From Pseudomonadota bacterium (GTDB lineage Bacteria; Pseudomonadota; Alphaproteobacteria; Rhizobiales; Xanthobacteraceae), in NCBI GenBank assembly GCA_023432885.1, contig JAEZEU010000474.1, positions 1-20,035 of the forward strand: DNA of 20,035 nucleotides, read 5' to 3'. Shown here piece by piece: positions 6,779 to 12,681 of this stretch. Within the stretch, counting starts at the first letter, position 1; every line of letters starts with the position of its first letter. The notes under the pieces were generated by a model that searched no databases, was not told the DNA's origin, and saw only the letters and a list, made by a program, of their open reading frames with translations. Made by a program: the position numbers and the translations under genes.

Positions 6779-7273
6779 TCAGCTGCGGGTCTTCGGCGGC
6801 TTGTGGCCGCTCTGGCCGGGATTATTGTGCTTGTTGTGATGGCTCTCCTGGTTAAGGCCGCCCCGGCTCACCGCAAACTCCGAATGGCGTGCATCGCTGT
6901 GGCGCGGCAGGCGCGACGCCCCTTCGGGCAGTTGCGCCATCTCGTCCTCGAGCTGCCGCGGATCGGGCACGTCGGGCTTTCGCTCAAGCATGCGGATCTG
7001 CTGCTCATGCGTCTTGCGGCCCCGATGCTCGACCTTGCGCGGTTTCGGCGTCTGGTCGTGCGCGGGCCTGCCGTGCCGTTTGTTGTCCTCGCCGATACCG
7101 CCTTGCGCATTGGTGTCGTTCTCGAGGTCTCCTTCAAAAGTATTCTCGCCTTCGATCTCCGCGAGATCGTCCGCGGTGGCCTGTGCCATCGTCACGCCCT
7201 TTGAGCCGCCGATCAGCGGATTGCGCTCAAGGTCGACGTCGCTGGGCCGGATCGTCTTGCTATGCCTGGTCAT
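6779..7273 (-). CDS. Hydrophilic disordered protein, last gene of a three-gene stress operon
   Basis: 164 residues with almost no long hydrophobic stretch and very high Arg, Lys, His, Asp, Glu, Asn, Gln and Gly. It opens with MTRHSKTIRPSDVDLERNPL and GGSKGVTMAQA, continues with an acidic segment (DLAEIEGENTFEGDLENDTN) and ends in a basic His/Asn/Gly/Pro tail (HHNKHNNPGQSGHKPPKTRS). It is expected to be largely unfolded. The ATG at 7273 overlaps the TGA of the gene before it (ATGA), so translation is probably coupled. Composition resembles hydrophilin/LEA-like desiccation proteins, but no LEA repeat is present, so the function is inference. Confidence 0.75.
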   Translation of the reverse strand: MTRHSKTIRPSDVDLERNPLIGGSKGVTMAQATADDLAEIEGENTFEGDLENDTNAQGGIGEDNKRHGRPAHDQTPKPRKVEHRGRKTHEQQIRMLERKPDVPDPRQLEDEMAQLPEGASRLPRHSDARHSEFAVSRGGLNQESHHNKHNNPGQSGHKPPKTRS

Positions 7274-7488
7274 GATCGCTTCTCTGCGGCATGGATGCCG
7301 CTGCCTTTTTCCGGTTCGTGAGTATGGTGGCTGTCGTGCTCACCGCCACCACCGGAGACCTTGCTATGCCGCCGCTTCGGGTCGTCGGCCGGCGGCTTTT
7401 TGATCCGGAGCGGTGCCTTGGCGTTCTCATGCGAAGCGCCCGGCCCGCCATGCCGGATGCTCGCGCGCGTCTTTGTCGAAGTTGACAT
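7270..7488 (-). CDS. Small basic disordered protein (72 residues), middle gene of the operon
   Basis: The protein begins MSTSTKTRASIRHGGPGASH and is rich in Lys, Arg, His, Gly and Ser, with a GGGGEHDSHHTHEPEKG segment that could bind metal through its His cluster. ATG 7488 has GAGAGG about six bases upstream; this site overlaps the TAG of the preceding gene. The stop overlaps the next ATG by the ATGA pattern. These tight junctions and the shared composition of all three products support a real operon even though no family is recognised. Confidence 0.7.
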   Translation of the reverse strand: MSTSTKTRASIRHGGPGASHENAKAPLRIKKPPADDPKRRHSKVSGGGGEHDSHHTHEPEKGSGIHAAEKRS

Positions 7489-7498
7489 TGCTGCCTCT

Positions 7499-7681
7499 CT
7501 AGCGGTCCTGCTGCAGGCCCTGATGGGTCGTGTTCTGCTTGCTGTTGGCCTGCTGTCCCTGCTGGTCGGGATTGACCTGATGGGGCTTGGTGCTGCCGGC
7601 CTGATGCAGATTGCCGGATTTCGGGTCGCCGGTGCCCTTGTGACTTTGGTTCTCCTTGGGAACTGGAGGTGCTTTCGTCAT
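7499..7681 (-). CDS. Small Gln/Asn/His-rich disordered protein (60 residues), first gene of the operon
   Basis: The protein begins MTKAPPVPKENQSHKGTGDP and is almost wholly polar, with repeated His-Gln/Asn-Gln patterns towards the end (QGQQANSKQNTTHQGLQQDR). No aromatic residue and no hydrophobic core are visible, so it should be intrinsically disordered. ATG 7681 is chosen over the longer upstream frame because GGAG sits about eight bases before it and the predicted promoter lies between the two. An EcfG-like promoter (7712-7736) and ten-base spacing to the next start indicate a stress-induced operon. Confidence 0.7.
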   Translation of the reverse strand: MTKAPPVPKENQSHKGTGDPKSGNLHQAGSTKPHQVNPDQQGQQANSKQNTTHQGLQQDR

Positions 7682-7711
7682 GCTGAAACTCCGTCTGCCG
7701 TGTGAGGAATC

Positions 7712-7736
7712 AACGCACGCCTGAAAGACTTGTTCA
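7712..7736 (-). promoter_or_regulatory. EcfG-like promoter of the disordered-protein operon
   Basis: On the minus strand TGAAC (7732-7736), 16 bases, CGTT (7712-7715); one mismatch in the -35. The predicted start lies about 24 bases before ATG 7681. It is back to back with the plus-strand promoter at 7769-7794. Confidence 0.5.
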
Positions 7737-7768
7737 GGAGATGTCGACAAGCGGCAGCGCCGATGGCT

Positions 7769-7794
7769 GGAACAAGATGCCGTCCGCTCCCGTT
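7769..7794 (+). promoter_or_regulatory. EcfG-type promoter of the 53-residue protein
   Basis: GGAAC (7769-7773), 17 bases, CGTT (7791-7794) is an exact consensus match. Only eight bases separate it from the ATG at 7803, so transcription should begin at or within about three bases of the start codon. Confidence 0.75.
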
Positions 7795-7802
7795 GCCCCG
7801 GC

Positions 7803-7964
7803 ATGACCAACGCTCCGAAGCAGGCGAAGGACGAGCGCAAGAAGCCCGTCCCGGAGAACCCCGCAGGCCCGCATGCGCGCCCGGATTTGACTGAAGAGGA
7901 GAAGACGCCTGGTTCCGGAATGTTGCCGGAGCCCGGCGACTCGAACCCCAGCCCTTCCGGCTAG
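7803..7964 (+). CDS. Small Pro-rich hydrophilic protein (53 residues), probably leaderless
   Basis: ATG at 7803 to TAG at 7962-7964. It begins MTNAPKQAKDERKKPVPENP and contains DLTEEEKTPGSGMLPEPGDS. I recall a TPGSGMLP-like motif in small conserved hypothetical proteins of rhizobia, which supports this frame. It is polar and Pro-rich, so probably disordered. No Shine-Dalgarno sequence precedes the ATG, but a perfect EcfG-type promoter ends eight bases before it, which suggests a leaderless mRNA. The longer minus-strand frame covering the same bases (7678-8085) is a shadow. It is divergent to the disordered-protein operon. Function unknown. Confidence 0.7.
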   Translation: MTNAPKQAKDERKKPVPENPAGPHARPDLTEEEKTPGSGMLPEPGDSNPSPSG

Positions 7965-8406
7965 CCAGACCGGGACTTTGCCAATCGAGCTTGCCCGCTC
8001 CCGTCCTCACGAACGCGGCTTCCTGGTGCCGCGAGGATCGGGGCGCCTTTGCTCGCGCTATTCTCAGGTAGCTCAGGCCATGCACGGTAGCCTGTTCGAG
8101 TCTTCGATTCCCTGGTTGGCAAGTTCTTGATGTGACGCGCCAGTTCGCGGCAGACTTGATCGTCGAGCGGGTGCTGCCTTTGCGACGCGACTTTGGATGT
8201 CGATGGCCCTAGCAAGAGACTTACGATTTTTCGATTGAGGCCATGCACTGTGCTCCACGCCTCACGGGCATCTGAACTTCGCTAAGAGCCAAAGGAGTTC
8301 ACCTGCTCGCGAAATGTTCAACAAGACCCCGCTCGTCGTGCTCGGTCAGACGAGGAAAGCGCGGATAAGCGAATCTCCCTAAAAGAGCCACGGACCGCGC
8401 CTGCGA
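7965..8406. other. Stretch without a convincing gene
   Basis: The only candidate is a minus-strand frame (7961-8248) with a short convincing-looking part, LDDQVCRELARHIKNL, but it has no ribosome binding site, no promoter match and a poor C-terminal half. Another minus-strand fragment ending near 8297 (RFPRLTEHDERGLVEHF) has no start codon before its upstream stop. These may be remnants of decayed genes. No RNA gene or repeat was found. Confidence 0.4.
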
Positions 8407-8598
8407 CTAAGCTTCGTTCAGGCCTGCACCGCTATCCGAAAGCAGCTTTTGCGCCTTCGGCGTCAGTTCATAGAGGTCGCCGTCTTTCGAGACGTAACCC
8501 TCCACGATGAGCCTGTCGACCTCGCCCTGCATATCATCCGCGAAGGCGATCGACTGGGCGATGTCGCGGAGAATCGCGACCTGTTCCTCTCTGAGCAT
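8407..8598 (-). CDS. Small winged-helix-like stress protein (63 residues)
   Basis: The protein begins MLREEQVAILRDIAQSIAFA, then DMQGEVDRLIVEGYVSKDGD and LYELTPKAQKLLSD. The order helix - recognition-like helix (DRLIVEGYV) - beta wing (KDGDLYELT) - helix is that of a minimal winged helix domain as found in PadR/MarR-like fragments, but too short for a normal repressor. ATG 8598 has a strong AAGGAGG about seven bases upstream. An exact EcfG-type promoter lies 22 bases upstream of the ATG. It may bind DNA as a dimer or be an adaptor; the fold is inferred from the pattern only. Confidence 0.8.
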   Translation of the reverse strand: MLREEQVAILRDIAQSIAFADDMQGEVDRLIVEGYVSKDGDLYELTPKAQKLLSDSGAGLNEA

Positions 8599-8619
8599 GG
8601 CGCTCCTCCTTGGGCTGGG

Positions 8620-8644
8620 AACGCGCGCCATCATTCTATGTTCC
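8620..8644 (-). promoter_or_regulatory. EcfG-type promoter of the winged-helix-like gene
   Basis: On the minus strand GGAAC (8640-8644), 16 bases, CGTT (8620-8623), an exact match. The predicted start is about 15 bases before the ATG, leaving just enough leader for the AAGGAGG site. Confidence 0.78.
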
Positions 8645-8744
8645 TGCCCGGCGAGCGGTGCCGACGAAAAGCCGGGCGTGCCGCATCCTTCTTCCATGTG
8701 GCTTCACATCGTAAGCTTCCAGGACGGGCGACGTCCCCAGAGGG

Positions 8745-9821
8745 CTATTTCGGCTCCGGGTCAACCAATCCGCGGGCGGGATTTTCCAACCGGCCTGCGC
8801 GCGCGAGCCGGACCGCATTGCCAAGCGCCTTTGCGGCGTTCACGACTTCCTGCTGGAACGCATGATCGCCGTCGAGCGCTTCATGGGACCCGGCATACGG
8901 CTCCATATATCCCACGTAGCCGTCGGCCTCCGCCACACGGCCGGCGGAGATCAATCCCATGTCCGTCAGCCAGTCGGACAGCGACCGCCTCAGGTCTTCG
9001 GCGCCGGCACTGTCGCCATGCACGACCAGTCCGAAATGCCGGCCCGCGAGATGGCGCGGATAGGGCCAGCCTTTCAATTCCAAAGCCTTGGCTTCTGAGG
9101 CCTTCTTGCCGTGCGTGGACGAAGGATCGGGGTTGCCGCCGTCTGCACAGACCAGCCGGTCAATCATGGACTTGAGCGCGGCCGGCGCGTGATACCAGTT
9201 CACGGGCGTGACGAGCAGGATCCCCTGCGCGGCCACCCACAGCGGGTAAATGTCGTTCATCCAGTCATCGGTCTGGCCGAGCGCATAGTTCGGGTAGCAA
9301 CTGCACGGCCAATGACAGAGCGCCATGGAAGTCGCCACGCAAGACTTGCAGGGATGGATTTGTTTTCCGAACTCGGATGTCGTGCGCGACAGGTCGAGGA
9401 TGTCGACGGCAAATCCCATCTCGTGGAGGTTGGGTTCGGCAATCTTGATCATCCGCCAGGTCTTCGACATCTCGCCCGGACAGCTGTGCTCGCTACGTGC
9501 AGATCCGTTGACGATCAGGATGCGCGGCTGTTCGCGGGGGTCTTCATGGCGGTGTTGCGCTTGATTGATGGCGTCGCGGGTCGAAAGCCAGTCGATGGCA
9601 ATGTCGTAATCCGGATCGGCAAAACCGGCGCCGGCCTTGCGGGTCAAGGGCGCCTTGCGCGAATGGCTATAGCCATCCCACGCTGCCGCGATGATCGCGT
9701 CGATCTCCTTCCCCAAGAGCTGGAAGGCCGGATCGATGAAACGCTTACGGTAGCGCTTTTCGAATTCATCGCGCGAGAGCTTGACCGGTGGCATTCCCTT
9801 GCGAACGTCGGACTCGCTCAT
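8745..9821 (-). CDS. Flavodoxin-fold NAD(P)H-dependent oxidoreductase with a Cys cluster
   Basis: 358 residues. An N-terminal extension (about 1-95) of unknown role includes FEKRYRKRFIDPAFQ. A flavodoxin-like domain of the NADPH-dependent FMN reductase family follows: beta strand and phosphate loop at about 100-116 (ILIVNGSARSEHSCPG) and the family hallmark near 205-223 (TPVNWYHAPAALKSMIDRL). A Cys-rich loop (C158, C161, C169, C173, C175; HPCKSCVATSMALCHWPCSC) sits where iron-sulphur flavoproteins carry their cluster, though the spacing differs from the classic Isf motif. It probably binds FMN and moves electrons to a quinone or another acceptor under stress. ATG 9821 has GAGGA about six bases upstream. 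It is divergent to the gene at 9970, with overlapping EcfG-like promoters between. Confidence 0.88.
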   Translation of the reverse strand: MSESDVRKGMPPVKLSRDEFEKRYRKRFIDPAFQLLGKEIDAIIAAAWDGYSHSRKAPLTRKAGAGFADPDYDIAIDWLSTRDAINQAQHRHEDPREQPRILIVNGSARSEHSCPGEMSKTWRMIKIAEPNLHEMGFAVDILDLSRTTSEFGKQIHPCKSCVATSMALCHWPCSCYPNYALGQTDDWMNDIYPLWVAAQGILLVTPVNWYHAPAALKSMIDRLVCADGGNPDPSSTHGKKASEAKALELKGWPYPRHLAGRHFGLVVHGDSAGAEDLRRSLSDWLTDMGLISAGRVAEADGYVGYMEPYAGSHEALDGDHAFQQEVVNAAKALGNAVRLARAGRLENPARGLVDPEPK

Positions 9822-9902
9822 TCAATTCCTCAGAACCACGCTGGGCAGTGAGGTTGAATTCGAGCGCGAAGCCAAAGTTCCGACGCGCCGTTCCACCGGA
9901 CC

Positions 9903-9928
9903 GGAACCGATTTGCCTCCCCATTTGTT
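9903..9928 (+). promoter_or_regulatory. EcfG-like promoter for the 9970-10879 unit
   Basis: GGAAC (9903-9907), 17 bases, TGTT (9925-9928); one mismatch in the -10. It lies about 40 bases before the GTG at 9970 and overlaps completely with a minus-strand match. Confidence 0.5.
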
Positions 9929-9930
9929 CC
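9905..9930 (-). promoter_or_regulatory. EcfG-like promoter for the flavodoxin-fold gene
   Basis: On the minus strand GGAAC (9926-9930), 17 bases, GGTT (9905-9908); one mismatch in the -10. It would give a leader of about 75 bases. The same GGAAC...GTTCC palindrome serves both strands. Confidence 0.45.
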
Positions 9931-9969
9931 TGAATGAGCACGTTCTTCTAGGCACAGCGGGAGACAGAC

Positions 9970-10185
9970 GTGTACGCGCTATTCGAAAACGACAAGCAGA
10001 TTGGCAGCCCCTTCCCGACCGAGAAGGAGGTGTGGGAAGCCGCCTTGATGGAAGGCCTGGTGACGGATGTTCCCGTGGCCGACGAAGCCGGCGGTCAGAT
10101 TCTGCCGAAGGGCTATCGCGTCGCCAGGGTCGATGATGAGTTCGAACCGCGCCCCCGCTGGAAGCTCCCTAAAGAGATTTCCTGA
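9970..10185 (+). CDS. Small hypothetical protein (71 residues)
   Basis: The protein begins MYALFENDKQIGSPFPTEKE, then VWEAALMEGLVTDVPVADEA and LPKGYRVARVDDEF. It looks like a compact alpha/beta domain with a first strand (YALFEND), a helix (EKEVWEAALMEG) and a last strand (GYRVARV). I recall small proteins of this layout, hypothetical in Bradyrhizobium relatives. GTG 9970 is the start, with GGGAG about seven bases upstream. It precedes the PAP2 gene by about 30-75 bases and is probably co-transcribed from an EcfG-like promoter. Confidence 0.78.
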   Translation: MYALFENDKQIGSPFPTEKEVWEAALMEGLVTDVPVADEAGGQILPKGYRVARVDDEFEPRPRWKLPKEIS

Positions 10186-10215
10186 AGACGCGAGATTCCC
10201 TGGAGCTGGACGATC

Positions 10216-10879
10216 GTGCCTTACCAGATTCCCCCGACGCGGGCTGACATTGCGGTCGCGGATGCCATCTCCGAGCAGACCAACCCGGCCCACCGAACAA
10301 GCAGCCGGGCTTCTCAGCTGGGCCGCCGATGAACACGTCATGTTGGCCATCGCGACGGGCTGGTGGCTGTACTGCCGAACATGTTCGCCTCGCCGCAGCA
10401 GAGACAGCGATCACCTCCTGCTGACCGCGATGGCGGCGAGCGCTATCCCTCATGTGCTGAAATCGATCTTCAACCAGCGGCGGCCGGACCGGTTGACGGT
10501 GCGCGGGCATCTCAATGGCGTTCCCATCTCGGGCAAGCCCCTTGACGCCTTTCCATCCGGCCATGCCATGCACCTCGGCGCGCTGGCGTCGGCCGCTTCT
10601 GCACTGCCGCCAGCAAGGCGCAACGTGATTTGGGCATTGAGCGCAGGGCTCGCGCTGACCCGCGTTGTGCTGCTCGCGCATTGGGCCAGCGACGTGGTCG
10701 CGGGAGGAGTGCTTGGCGCATTGACCGAACGTCTGCTCCGGCCGCTGACGGGCTACGGCGCGAAAAAACCCCCGGCCGGTACAGGCCGGGGCAGTTTAAC
10801 GGGAGGAATCACCTCAACGGTGACACCGGGCAAACGTCCCGGCCTCCGCGGCGTTCCTAGGCTGCGGCCTCGTAGTTGA
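10216..10879 (+). CDS. PAP2-family phosphatase with a probable N-terminal frameshift
   Basis: All catalytic motifs lie in the frame that starts at ATG 10262: K-X6-RP (KSIFNQRRP), PSGH (DAFPSGHAMHLG) and a TR-X5-H-X3-D version of the third motif (TRVVLLAHWASDV). The family normally acts on lipid phosphates at the membrane. Upstream, a different frame beginning at GTG 10216 encodes PPTRADIAVADAISEQTNP, which looks like the usual N-terminus of these proteins, and stops at 10330-10332. Joining the two needs one base removed within about 10271-10300. The gene may therefore be frameshifted in nature or by a sequencing error; otherwise it starts at ATG 10262 with an atypical N-terminus. The C-terminus also runs through the terminator of the opposite gene and overlaps its end. 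Confidence 0.75.
10763..10794 (-). terminator. Intrinsic terminator of the DUF892 gene
   Basis: On the minus strand CCCCGGCC, loop TGTACC, GGCCGGGG, followed by six T. It lies about 65 bases after the DUF892 stop and inside the 3' end of the opposite PAP2 frame. Confidence 0.8.
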
Positions 10880-11348
10880 CTGCCTTTTCCGCAAGCTTGC
10901 TCAGCGTTTCGTCGGTCTTCTTCTCCTCGGCCAGCGTCGCGTCCAGCAGTTTGACCGCCTGCGGCAGATTGAGCTTGGCGGCCCAAGCTTTCAACGTTCC
11001 ATAGCGGGAGATCTCGTAATGCTCGACCGCTTGTGCTGCCGCCAGCAGCCCGGCGTCCAGCGCCTGCGTTTCGGCATACTCGTCCATGATCTCCTTGCCT
11101 TCGTCGATGATCCCTTCGATGGCCTCGCATTTCTTGCCGCGCGCCGCCTTGCCCACCATCTCGAAGATCTGTTCTAGCCGCTCCACCTGCCCTTCGGTTT
11201 CGTCGTAGTGCTTTTCGAAGGCGGCGCGGAGCTGATCCGAATTGGCGGCCTTCGCCATCTTGGGCAAGGCTTTCAGAATGTGTTTCTCGGCGTAGTAGAT
11301 GTCCTTGAGCGTTTCGAGGAATAGTTCGTTGAGATCCTTGTCGGCCAT
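10857..11348 (-). CDS. DUF892 (YciE/YciF-type) ferritin-like stress protein
   Basis: 163 residues, the normal length for the family. The signature start (NELFLETLKDIYYAEKHIL, then ALPKMAKAA) and the second helix pair (HYDETEGQVERLEQIFEMVG; AQAVEHYEISRYGTLKAWA) form a four-helix ferritin-like bundle with Glu and His residues placed for a di-iron site. YciE/F proteins are induced by osmotic and general stress; their biochemical function is not settled. ATG 11348 has GGGAG eight bases upstream. An EcfG-like promoter lies 31 bases upstream. A paralogue lies at 15106. Confidence 0.95.
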   Translation of the reverse strand: MADKDLNELFLETLKDIYYAEKHILKALPKMAKAANSDQLRAAFEKHYDETEGQVERLEQIFEMVGKAARGKKCEAIEGIIDEGKEIMDEYAETQALDAGLLAAAQAVEHYEISRYGTLKAWAAKLNLPQAVKLLDATLAEEKKTDETLSKLAEKAVNYEAAA

Positions 11349-11378
11349 GGCTGTTCTCCCTGGGTTTGGTGGCCGAAC

Positions 11379-11404
11379 AACAGGGACTGTCGGCGTTTAG
11401 TTCC
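11379..11404 (-). promoter_or_regulatory. EcfG-like promoter of the first DUF892 gene
   Basis: On the minus strand GGAAC (11400-11404), 17 bases, TGTT (11379-11382); one mismatch. Its -35 directly abuts the stop codon of the isochorismatase-like gene. Confidence 0.55.
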
Positions 11405-12004
11405 CTAGCCCTCGCGCTCCGGCCGCCAGATTTCGACCAGACTTTCAGCGGTGACGAGATCGATCTGTTCGCTGAACCTCAAGCGGTACATCGTCATCAG
11501 CGCGTCGTGCCCGGCATCCGACGAGCTGCATAGCGCATCTTCCACGAGCAAGACGTGAAAGCCGATATTGACGGCATCGAGCACCGTCGAGAGCACGCAC
11601 ACATCAGTCTCCGCGCCCGACACGATCACGGTCCGCACTCCCTTCGTCGCCAGCCAGTGCGCAAGAGACGAACGGAAGAAAGCCGAATAGGCGGGCTTAT
11701 CAACGACGGTCGCCGGGGGCGCAAACCGCGCCAGTGCCGGCACGAGGTCGAGCTGCGATATATCCATCTCCTGCAGCGTCGCCGCTTTCCAGCGCCGGAA
11801 GTAGCTTTGCCATTGTCCCGGCGTTTCCTCGGGCGTGCGCGGCGTGATGAACCGCGTAAAAACCGTGCGCTCGGGATGGCGCGCCACGAGTTCGACGATA
11901 GTCGGCAGGACCCGCTCCATCCATGGCGTTTCCCAGAGGCCTCCCCGCGAAAAGATGCGCTGCATATCCACACAGAGATGCACCGCGTTTACGACCGGGA
12001 TCAT
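11405..12004 (-). CDS. Isochorismatase-family cysteine hydrolase
   Basis: 199 residues. The catalytic triad of the family is visible: D13 (HLCVDMQ), K103 (VVDKPAYSAF) and nucleophile C136 (SGAETDVCVLST). The alpha/beta/alpha layout matches nicotinamidase-like hydrolases, which cleave amide or carbamate bonds in small molecules, but the substrate cannot be told from the sequence. ATG 12004 is chosen because the family's first strand begins there (MIPVVNAVHLCVDMQ); the longer frame upstream overlaps the preceding gene and has no similarity. It starts 13 bases after the stop of the 75-residue gene, so the two are probably one stress-controlled operon. Confidence 0.93.
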   Translation of the reverse strand: MIPVVNAVHLCVDMQRIFSRGGLWETPWMERVLPTIVELVARHPERTVFTRFITPRTPEETPGQWQSYFRRWKAATLQEMDISQLDLVPALARFAPPATVVDKPAYSAFFRSSLAHWLATKGVRTVIVSGAETDVCVLSTVLDAVNIGFHVLLVEDALCSSSDAGHDALMTMYRLRFSEQIDLVTAESLVEIWRPEREG

Positions 12005-12017
12005 GGCTTGCTGCTTC

Positions 12018-12245
12018 TCACGAGACCAGCGCAAACTCCGGCGTAGCCTGCCAGCGCCTGTAGGCATCGATGGCGCGGTTCGAAAGCAGCAGCTTGCGGT
12101 ACTCACCCCGCTTCATGGAGTTCACGATATTGTCGAGCAGGAAGCGGCTTGCAGCCTCGGGTTCGCCGAGCTCGCCTGTGCCTTGAAGATAGTCCCAGGC
12201 AATCTTGAACGAGCTTTCCATAATCTGGTGCGGTGTTTCGATCAT
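12018..12245 (-). CDS. Small hypothetical protein (75 residues), probably leaderless
   Basis: The protein begins MIETPHQIMESSFKIAWDYL, then SRFLLDNIVNSMKRGEYRKL and LLSNRAIDAYRRW. It looks all-helical, soluble and basic. I recall this kind of small protein as conserved but unnamed in Bradyrhizobium relatives. ATG 12245 lacks a ribosome binding site, but an exact EcfG-type promoter ends eight bases before it, the same spacing as for the gene at 7803. A second in-frame ATG at 12221 also lacks a binding site. It leads the isochorismatase-like gene. Confidence 0.75.
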   Translation of the reverse strand: MIETPHQIMESSFKIAWDYLQGTGELGEPEAASRFLLDNIVNSMKRGEYRKLLLSNRAIDAYRRWQATPEFALVS

Positions 12246-12253
12246 GCGTTGGA

Positions 12254-12279
12254 AACGCCGGCATGCCCTGCTCCGTTCC
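12254..12279 (-). promoter_or_regulatory. EcfG-type promoter of the 75-residue gene and hydrolase
   Basis: On the minus strand GGAAC (12275-12279), 17 bases, CGTT (12254-12257), an exact match. The ATG follows after eight bases, so the transcript should be leaderless or nearly so. Confidence 0.78.
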
Positions 12280-12379
12280 TCAAAGATTCAAAGCGCGAGG
12301 TGCGGAGTGCGGCCACGGGAAAATTCTAAGTCGCATGATGCTTCGAACCGCGCGAGATTTTGCAGTCGGCGAGGCCTCT

Positions 12380-12598
12380 TCAATTCCTCGGCATGATCTG
12401 CAGTTCAAGCAAGGCGATGCGCTCAAGAACCTCCGCGCTCGTTTCGCCGGATTTTGCGGTACGCAGGATGGACTCCGCCAGCTGGCTGACATACGAGGAG
12501 CTCGCCGGTTCGGGAAGGCGGGCCACCGCATGATCGAGCGCTATCGTCATCGCCTCGATCGCTTCGGGCTCGAACGCTGCATCGGAAAAATTCTTCAT
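12380..12598 (-). CDS. Small helical stress protein (72 residues)
   Basis: The protein begins MKNFSDAAFEPEAIEAMTIA, then LDHAVARLPEPASSSYVSQL and AESILRTAKSGETSAEVLER. I recall similar short proteins, hypothetical in Bradyrhizobium, with the AESILRTA helix. It is probably two or three amphipathic helices. The start is ATG 12598, not the longer ATG 12646, because the exact EcfG-type promoter spans 12635-12660 and transcription from it cannot include 12646. The ribosome binding site (AGGG close to the ATG) is weak. Function unknown. Confidence 0.78.
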   Translation of the reverse strand: MKNFSDAAFEPEAIEAMTIALDHAVARLPEPASSSYVSQLAESILRTAKSGETSAEVLERIALLELQIMPRN

Positions 12599-12634
12599 GA
12601 CCCTGAAAAATGGACCGCCTGAATACATCGGTTC

Positions 12635-12660
12635 AACGCCGTTCATACGGGGAACGTTCC
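12635..12660 (-). promoter_or_regulatory. EcfG-type promoter of the 72-residue gene
   Basis: On the minus strand GGAAC (12656-12660), 17 bases, CGTT (12635-12638), an exact match. The -35 is half of a perfect palindrome GGAACGTTCC at 12651-12660. Confidence 0.78.
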
Positions 12661-12681
12661 GCTGCCATGCGCGCCTGTGTT

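Noticed and set aside
6744..6839. 31-residue plus-strand frame with GAGGAG before its ATG
   Set aside because: It is antisense to the 3' end of the disordered-protein operon, has no promoter match, and a good binding site is common by chance; kept only as a note.
8088..8115. Bases resembling a tRNA T-arm (GTTCGAGTC)
   Set aside because: No acceptor stem, D-arm or anticodon arm could be paired around it.
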